DNA of 64,000 bases from Aporrectodea caliginosa (lineage: Eukaryota > Annelida > Clitellata > Crassiclitellata > Lumbricidae), in the NCBI GenBank assembly GCA_020284085.1, contig JACEVL010000495.1:1190035-1254034 (forward strand), written 5' to 3'. The notes beneath the pieces are model-generated. The model saw nothing but the letters and a program-made list of their open reading frames with translations, ran no database searches and had not been told where the DNA came from. This document shows positions 58,886 through 64,000 of the stretch, piece after piece (position 1 is the first letter of the stretch; the number at the start of each line of letters is the position of its first letter). Made by a program: the position numbers and the translations under genes.

Positions 58886-61800
58886 ATGGTCACCTTTGTC
58901 TTTAGTACGCTAGTAATGTTTCTTCTATATCTATACTCGACCACTCTCCTCCTTTTCCTCTGTCTCTCTGTCTTGCAGTTTGATATATGTGTGTCACATC
59001 AAAGCACCATCTGCTTTTGGATTAGGGGCCTAAGGAAGAAGAAAGTTATCATTCAGCAAGATTTCAACACCCGTTACAGTTTTCAGGCCCAATGGATCAG
59101 GTTTCCATGAAGTATATGCTTCAGGCGAGGACTCCAATCAAGCCACAGGCCGGGTATAACAGCCGGGTCCATGCTTCAAGCCTCCCTGCTGACCTTTCCC
59201 CTTTCCCCTTAAGCCACGGACAGTGGTGCTGAGACCGCTGAGTCATAAGTGGTGGAATATCAATCTAGACGTTGTCTATTCGAAATTCCACTTTTATGTG
59301 TATTTGTTGTTTATAAAATTGTCTGCGCATCGCTTGCCTTTATCGAAAATTAAGCGACATAGACTGAACGAAGCTAGGTTTAAGAAATTGTCGGAGAAAC
59401 GAGCAGCAGCTGCAGCAAGTTCTATGGAGTTATTTTATAGGGCACTGATTGCTCAGGTATTTCAGATGAACAAGACATTGAATCCAATCATGCCGCAGCA
59501 GTTTCATCAGCCATATTGAAATAGGCTATAGCGCTTCAATTAATTTTTGCTGAAGTTCTCAAAGACTTTGCAGTTATATCAAGGATAGAAAGTTTGGTAA
59601 GACTGGTAAGAGCCACATATTCATATAATCGAATAATGTTCAATGTAGCGTTTGACTAACTGTGTTTTGCAAAGATTCGAAATTTCTATTGGGAATGCTT
59701 GTCGTTATTAGCCACGGGCGCCAAAATACCTAGCCACGCCACTGATCAAATCACTTGCATTGGAACTGTCTCAGACAAGTGATAAACTCCCTAATCCAGT
59801 GTTTCCCAACCTGAGTTTCGCTGCACCAAAGGTCCACAGGGCCCTGTGAACCTGGCACCTGCTCAAGGTTGGATGTCAGATCCATAACATTTGTGCAGCT
59901 TCTTATGTGAAAAAGTTTTAAAATTTATCACTACTAACACATAGGCCTATAGACCTAATTATTTTTCATACAAGAAACGTTTCTTATCAGTGAAATGAAG
60001 AACTAACTTGAAGAAAAATAGTTGAAATTAAGGTCAAAGGTACCGCCGCTGATCTGCCGTTAGTAAAGATGCCATGCTCTGAAAAAGGTTGGGAATCACT
60101 GTGGACCTAATTAATCTATCAGTAGGCTACTTTTATAAAATATATCTAATTCTTCCTGTTACGTTGGCCATTGCAGAACGGCGCTCTATTATAGTCTATG
60201 GCACCCCGTTCGGGCCATCTGGTAATTGTACTGCAGAAAGAACTTTGAGCAGATTGAAAATAATAAAAAATTACTTGCGATCCAACATGACAGATGAGCG
60301 CCAATTTCAAACAGTATTTTATAGGGTGATGATGATGATGATGAATATGACAATTTCTACAGCGCCGTAACACGGCACATGCCGCCGCCAAGGGCGCTTT
60401 GACACGATAACGGATAGTAGGCTATAGCTTATATACTAGTGGTTTACTACACTAACTATTGCGCATAATGCCATTATTTCAAAAATATATATATATATAC
60501 ATATCTCGCATATATACATACGCATATATATATATATATATACAGTATACTATCATTTAAAGTTAATTACAATTTTTACCACGGAACGTGGCGCCCCTCA
60601 TAGCCTAAACAACCCTTGCTCTCACATAAGCAATCCTGGATCAGCCACTGTTCCCGACCCCCCTGCTTCTTTTTTGACAAATCGGACCCTGAGTATAGGT
60701 GTTAATGAATGTAAATGGGGGGAGGGGAGGGGACTACCGTTGTGTCGTGTGTTGTGTGCGTCTGCTAGTGCAACAACAGCAACATAAACACACAGACAAC
60801 AGGAGCAGCAGAACGTTAAGGAATGAGTAGAATAATAAAGTTGATGTCGCTGTTTTCTGCGAATGGTTTGTGTACTTACTTCGCCATTGAGAAAACAGAA
60901 GATGAGCGACACGAACACGCCCTGCGTATACAAACAGACAACAATCATCTCTCATCAATATTAAGACATCGTCCATAGGACATAGGTATATAATATATAT
61001 ATATACATGATTTACATATGTATATATTATATTATAAAGATGGTCCTTATTTATATGGCGAAAATTAAATGAATATCAATGTGAAGTCTCACTTTTTCAT
61101 ATATATGTATGTATGTAAGTATGTGTGTATTTATTTATGTATGTATGCATGCATGTATGTGTGTATGTATGTATATGCGCAATAATGTACATGCCTGCAT
61201 ATATAGTATATATTATTATATGCATGTGTGCATCAATGTGCATGCATACATATATATAATTATGTATGTATGCACATTGTATCGATGGGCTGTGTGTATG
61301 TACCATATGTATGTATATCATTATATGCCTTATATGTATGTGCGTACGTACGTATGTATCTAGTCATTTCTTTGACACCTTTCGTGGACTTCTCAAAGTG
61401 CTCCTAACAAGATCATGATGATCACGCATGTCATCACTTTCGTCGTCACCATCCTTGTGATTATGATCATGTGAGGTACAGTGGCCGATTGGTTAGAGCA
61501 CTTTGGCCTGTAACTCGGAGATTAAGGATCCTGAGTGGCCGAGTGGGTTGGTAGCCCGCTCGTCACGCCGGCGCCCCGGGTTCGCTTCCCGGTCGGGTCG
61601 GTTTATCAGAGATTAATTTCTCGGATCTTTACTGCGGGTGGCTCGATCGCATTATAAACGTGGAGTACAATATAACACACAATACAACACATCACAATAC
61701 AACTGGGGCGCGGGGGTTTGGGGGTATGTTCGGTGCCTTGCAGCTGGAGGGTTGCGGGTTCGAATCCACCTCAAAGTCGCCGCGTAGGGACCCTGGGCAA

Positions 61801-62389
61801 GTCCTTCACTCGCAATTGCTCATGCGCTTCGGCGTGAAACTCCGATTCAGCGTTCGCGCAGTAGTCGGGAGCGCCTCTGAATGGGAAATCTGGTAGGGGC
61901 GCTATAATAAGTGTTCAAATACAATACAATACAATACAATTACGGGTTCTAGCCTCGCCCGAGGCAGTTACTGCGTAGAGACCTTGAGCTCACTCACACT
62001 TGCTCTGCGCCATGAATGTTCTGCCCTTTGGTTGTGTACACTACTGAACTTTTGAAGGAAGGCAATGTCAAATAGCCTACAGTTGTATTGTATTGTATGA
62101 TGTAATGCAAATCTTCAAAATTTCACAGTGTGATCAGGCAGACTAGCTTATTCAGCGACAGTATGCATCAAGATGTTTTGAGATCAGAGCGAGGCTGTTT
62201 AGGTCCTTAATAACCACGATATCAGTTGTTGGAAGAAAGTGTTCGTGTTGATTGACAGGTGCTCACCTGTGAATTGGTGATGGCGAGAGTGATGTATTCG
62301 TATGAGTGATTGTCACAGGCTGCCAGGTCTGGTCTGTAGATGGTCAGTAGGAGATGCAGACCAAACAGAGGGATCAACATGATGCCAGC
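56650..62389 (-). CDS. Secretin-family (class B) GPCR, last three exons, 5' partial
   Basis: Minus-strand exons in transcript order are 62267-62389, 60880-60921 and 56650-57012 (stop TGA). All introns are phase 0 with GT/AG borders (gtgagc, gtaagt donors). Exon one encodes TM6, [20 protein letters not shown], and the third extracellular loop ending ITNSQ. The 42-nt micro-exon encodes [14 protein letters not shown], the TM7 block; a 42-nt exon at this place is a known hallmark of class B peptide-hormone receptors. The last exon encodes a roughly 120-residue Ser/Thr-rich cytoplasmic tail with [16 protein letters not shown]. Class B receptors bind peptide hormones (calcitonin, DH31, PDF, CRF, PTH types) and usually signal through Gs. 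The subfamily cannot be fixed from TM6-TM7. The tail lacks the usual VQ/VR plus basic-Trp segment right after NGE. Upstream exons lie beyond 64000. Confidence 0.87.
57015..57430. other. GPCR last intron: short repeats
   Basis: catcgatcgatc-type and (ATCC)n runs at 57045-57275 and attattatt at 57292-57312. Confidence 0.7.
57430..57690 (-). mobile_element. Retroelement ORF fragment, antisense
   Basis: The minus strand encodes [20 protein letters not shown] and [20 protein letters not shown], then FQRLSICTQ. This resembles the C-terminal end of some non-LTR ORF2 proteins (x-ESLGPx-EFL .. LG+R .. FQRLSxxxQ). It is intronic in the GPCR gene. Confidence 0.62.
57776..57841 (+). repeat. (ATT)n microsatellite
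   Basis: About 20 ATT units. Confidence 0.95.
57860..58010 (-). mobile_element. tRNA-derived SINE (family 4), antisense
   Basis: Same order as 54800-54950: aaggacttactcaaggttgc, ggagagactcgaacccgtac (B box on minus) and aaccaaacgactaccgtgcc (A box on minus). Confidence 0.8.
58800..58890. repeat. (TA)n-(CA)n-(TA)n microsatellite
   Basis: tatata, then about 25 CA units, then tatata. Confidence 0.95.
60105..60330 (+). pseudogene. hAT transposase C-terminal dimerisation domain, remnant
   Basis: Frame reads [17 protein letters not shown] and, after a foreign-looking 18-residue insert ([17 protein letters not shown]), [20 protein letters not shown] with DERQ. The LPVT-x-x-x-AER-x-F-S-x-LK-x-IK-x-x-LR-x-x-M pattern is the hAT C-terminal dimerisation signature. 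The AER is duplicated around the insert. It is not functional. Confidence 0.8.
61085..61360 (+). repeat. (ATGT)n-type compound microsatellite
   Basis: atgtatgtatgt, gcatgcatgt and tatatata runs. Confidence 0.92.
61480..62095 (+). mobile_element. tRNA-derived SINE (family 4), sense, split by other SINEs
   Basis: Head 61480-61522 (ggccgattggttagagcact, ggcctgtaactcggagatta). It resumes at about 61941 with acgggttctagcctcgcccg and gagaccttgagctcactcac, ending in a ttgtattgtatt tail. Confidence 0.78.
61523..61944 (+). mobile_element. Two tandem tRNA-derived SINEs nested in the family-4 SINE
   Basis: First: family-1 head at 61526-61610 (gagtggccgagtgggttggt; gggttcgcttcccggtcgg) with an ACAAT-rich tail by 61700. 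Second: 61705-61944, with a head tgcagctggagggttgcggg / ttcgaatccacc and the family-1 3' module (tggtaggggcgctataataa) plus an (ACAAT)n tail. ATTA occurs at both outer junctions, a likely target duplication. Confidence 0.75.
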
Positions 62390-62399
62390 CTTAAGACCA

Positions 62400-62680
62400 C
62401 GTCTTCATCACCAACATCAGCAACATCATCATCAGTAGCAGCAGCAGCAGCAACCGAAACAGGAAACAAGAAAACGGTTAAGATTCGGAAGATGCTATAG
62501 ACTAAAGCGATGATCAACATTTGTCTCATTGGCTTCACCGCTTAATCTGTCTCTATGTCACTCTGCTAATCTTTGCCTTAGTCTTGTCTTGACAAGTTAC
62601 ACGTAGACGTAGACGTCGAGACATACGGAGAGACAGTCAACTGCAGAGATACAAACGGGCGAAGAGACGAAGTCAGTTTA
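62400..62680. other. GPCR intron upstream of the TM6 exon
   Basis: caacatcatcatc and agcagcagc runs near 62410-62450. No further GPCR exon found on the minus strand up to 64000. Confidence 0.4.
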
Positions 62681-62681
62681 A

Positions 62682-62815
62682 CCGGACTCGGACCTCCTTC
62701 GGACTACGCTCTCGGATTACCCTTCTGACTAGACGCAGCGCTCGTGAATAAGCTGGTGCCCTGCGCTTGGCTTTCGAGTGGCGCTTAAGAAGTTTGGAGA
62801 TTACGATTACGATTT
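62682..62815 (+). mobile_element. Dispersed LINE/SINE 3' module, sense, long copy
   Basis: ggactcggacctccttcgga, tagacgcagcgctcgtgaat, aagctggtgccctgcgcttg, then ggagattacgattacgattt. The window's last 32 bases (63969-64000) begin another copy. Confidence 0.78.
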
Positions 62816-63375
62816 AAGCCAAAAAATACATGTACACCTAAGCAGACCTCGATCAATTAACAGACAGCATCGTACAGGTCATTTCAATGGGGAAGACATA
62901 CTGTATATTCTCATCGTTAGGTAGACCAAAAACGCACATCGATAGTTCGATCATTATTAGGATACAGAACAGTGGCTTAATTACTATGAGCCTGTATAGA
63001 CTGGTCCTGCTCGCTCTGTCACTGACTTCCCTGGAGCATTGACAATCCTCGATTCCAGGAGACCTCATTAGTGTCTAATCTGTGGATGACTTTTTCCTTT
63101 AATCGCAACGTCTGGATATTATACAGGTAGGCTTACAGGCATGCATACACGTATGTGCACCGAATGACTGTATTTCCATTTATTTCATTTTCACGTTATA
63201 TAATAAACTAGAAATTTTTCATATATCACCCAAGTATATGAACGTATTATGAATACATATGACTGAAAACATATATTAGGCGTACTGCTAGTCTTGATTG
63301 TATTGGTGTGTTCTATAGTTCTTCCGCCAGGGCTAACTCCACGCACCGTGCGGAGATACAGGTACTTAGTACTTC
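62816..63375. other. GPCR intron, nothing recognised
   Basis: No exon, RNA gene or transposon end seen. Confidence 0.35.
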
Positions 63376-63442
63376 ATTCATTCATTCATTCAGAACATTT
63401 ATATAGCGCCTCTTCAAGAAACTACTCAGAAGGCTCCCGGTA
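63376..63442 (-). mobile_element. LINE 3' end, antisense
   Basis: cattcattcattcattcaga tail then tatatagcgcctcttcaaga, same module as 38871. Confidence 0.7.
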
Positions 63443-63968
63443 CTTACTACTTAGACCTTGAAATTAACCCCAGACTCAGTCGACCGAGTCGAAAAACTCA
63501 GATCACGTGATAGAGCAAACGATTTGCTCTGTTTACATCGTGCTTTAATCAGAGGACAACAGTTTTATTATGACTCTGAAAACCATTAGAATTTTAAACA
63601 TTTATTCGGATTATCCCTAATAACCGGTGGAACATTTGGACTTAAAGGATTAGCCGCGGGCTTTGAAACGCGGCTGCTGCTGATACACCGAAAAGAGTAG
63701 ATAGAAAGACAGACAGACATAAAGACTGACTGAAAAGAACAGACAGAAACTACAGATTCACTGTCTCACTGAGAAGTACAGTTTGCCAATCGAATCCATT
63801 TGTTCTGGAGGAACCGTTTCTGTATTCTGGCCATCATAGTTAGCCAGTAAGTGGACTGCTTGCAAGAAGCGCTTAGTCGTGAAGTAAGAAATTTCTTATG
63901 CGATTACCTTCATCTAAGACCTTTTGGCCTTCTGCAGGGGCTGGCATCTGCGTCTTAGCCTCATTTCC

Positions 63969-64000
63969 GGACTCGGACCTCCTTCGGACTACTCTCTCGG
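63969..64000 (+). mobile_element. Start of another dispersed LINE/SINE module, cut by the window edge
   Basis: ggactcggacctccttcgga then ctactctctcgg, matching the start of 62682-62815. Confidence 0.65.

Larger units (their letters stand above)
58541..60691. mobile_element. hAT transposon, 2151 bp, perfect TSD, decayed transposase
   Basis: Ends CAGGGTCCGATTT and AAATCGGACCCTG, flanked by AGTATAGG on both sides (58533-58540, 60692-60699). It contains a hAT dimerisation-domain remnant at 60105-60330, a (TA)/(CA) microsatellite at 58795-58890, and an internal pair of inverted motifs (cagtgtttcccaacctg at 59799; ggttgggaatcactg at 60088) that look like a second, nested hAT MITE. It is inserted in the last intron of the GPCR. 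Confidence 0.9.

Noticed and set aside
61526..61612. Functional tRNA gene
   Set aside because: A and B boxes are present but the arms do not pair into a cloverleaf, and the sequence continues into a SINE body with an ACAAT tail.
63070..64000. Further upstream GPCR exon (TM5) on the minus strand
   Set aside because: Scanned for a TM5-like hydrophobic exon with splice sites; none found, so it is presumably beyond the window.

Overview
The window is animal (metazoan) nuclear DNA. It contains spliced genes with canonical GT/AG introns, long introns, tRNA-derived SINEs, CR1-like LINE 3' ends, many hAT-type DNA transposons and long microsatellites. The gene content (an invertebrate-type lysozyme, a cationic amino acid transporter, a claudin-like tetraspan, a secretin-family GPCR) and the constantly recurring palindrome TAGGCCTA suggest a marine invertebrate, perhaps an echinoderm or lophotrochozoan. 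I cannot name the species from sequence alone.

Six protein-coding loci can be supported. (1) 483-1940 (+): the last two exons of an SLC7 cationic amino acid transporter, continuing off the left edge, with a 3' UTR to about 2800. (2) 12816-21075 (+): a complete three-exon PMP22/claudin-like tetraspan protein of 205 aa. (3) 26476-27342 (+): a DHHC palmitoyltransferase of 288 aa in one coding exon. (4) 35263-41044 (+): a four-exon i-type (destabilase) lysozyme of 141 aa. Its second exon is split by a 609-bp MITE with a CTG target-site duplication. (5) 42853-44130 (-): a secreted leucine-rich-repeat protein of 425 aa. (6) 56650-62389 (-): the last three exons of a secretin-family (class B) GPCR, including a 42-nt TM7 micro-exon; its 5' exons lie beyond the right edge. 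One further open stretch (33739-33987) is unclassified.

Most of the rest is mobile or simple-sequence DNA. At least six hAT-type elements have perfect 8-bp target-site duplications (9123-9848, 30162-30308, 31359-31657, 37197-37704, 48606-49639, 58541-60691) and several more have near-perfect ones. The 58541-60691 copy still carries a recognisable hAT dimerisation domain and sits in the last intron of the GPCR. At least four tRNA-derived SINE families are present, twice as nested insertions. LINE fragments occur on both strands. Simple repeats include a 196-bp (TAA)n, a 150-bp (CT)n, a 33-bp minisatellite at 44764-45292, and compound TAG, ACAT and TAACTA arrays.

The genes look like unrelated neighbours rather than a functional cluster. 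The most notable single observation is the MITE inside lysozyme exon 2. Removing the element and one TSD copy restores an in-frame exon, and a cryptic acceptor just past its right end could also keep the frame.
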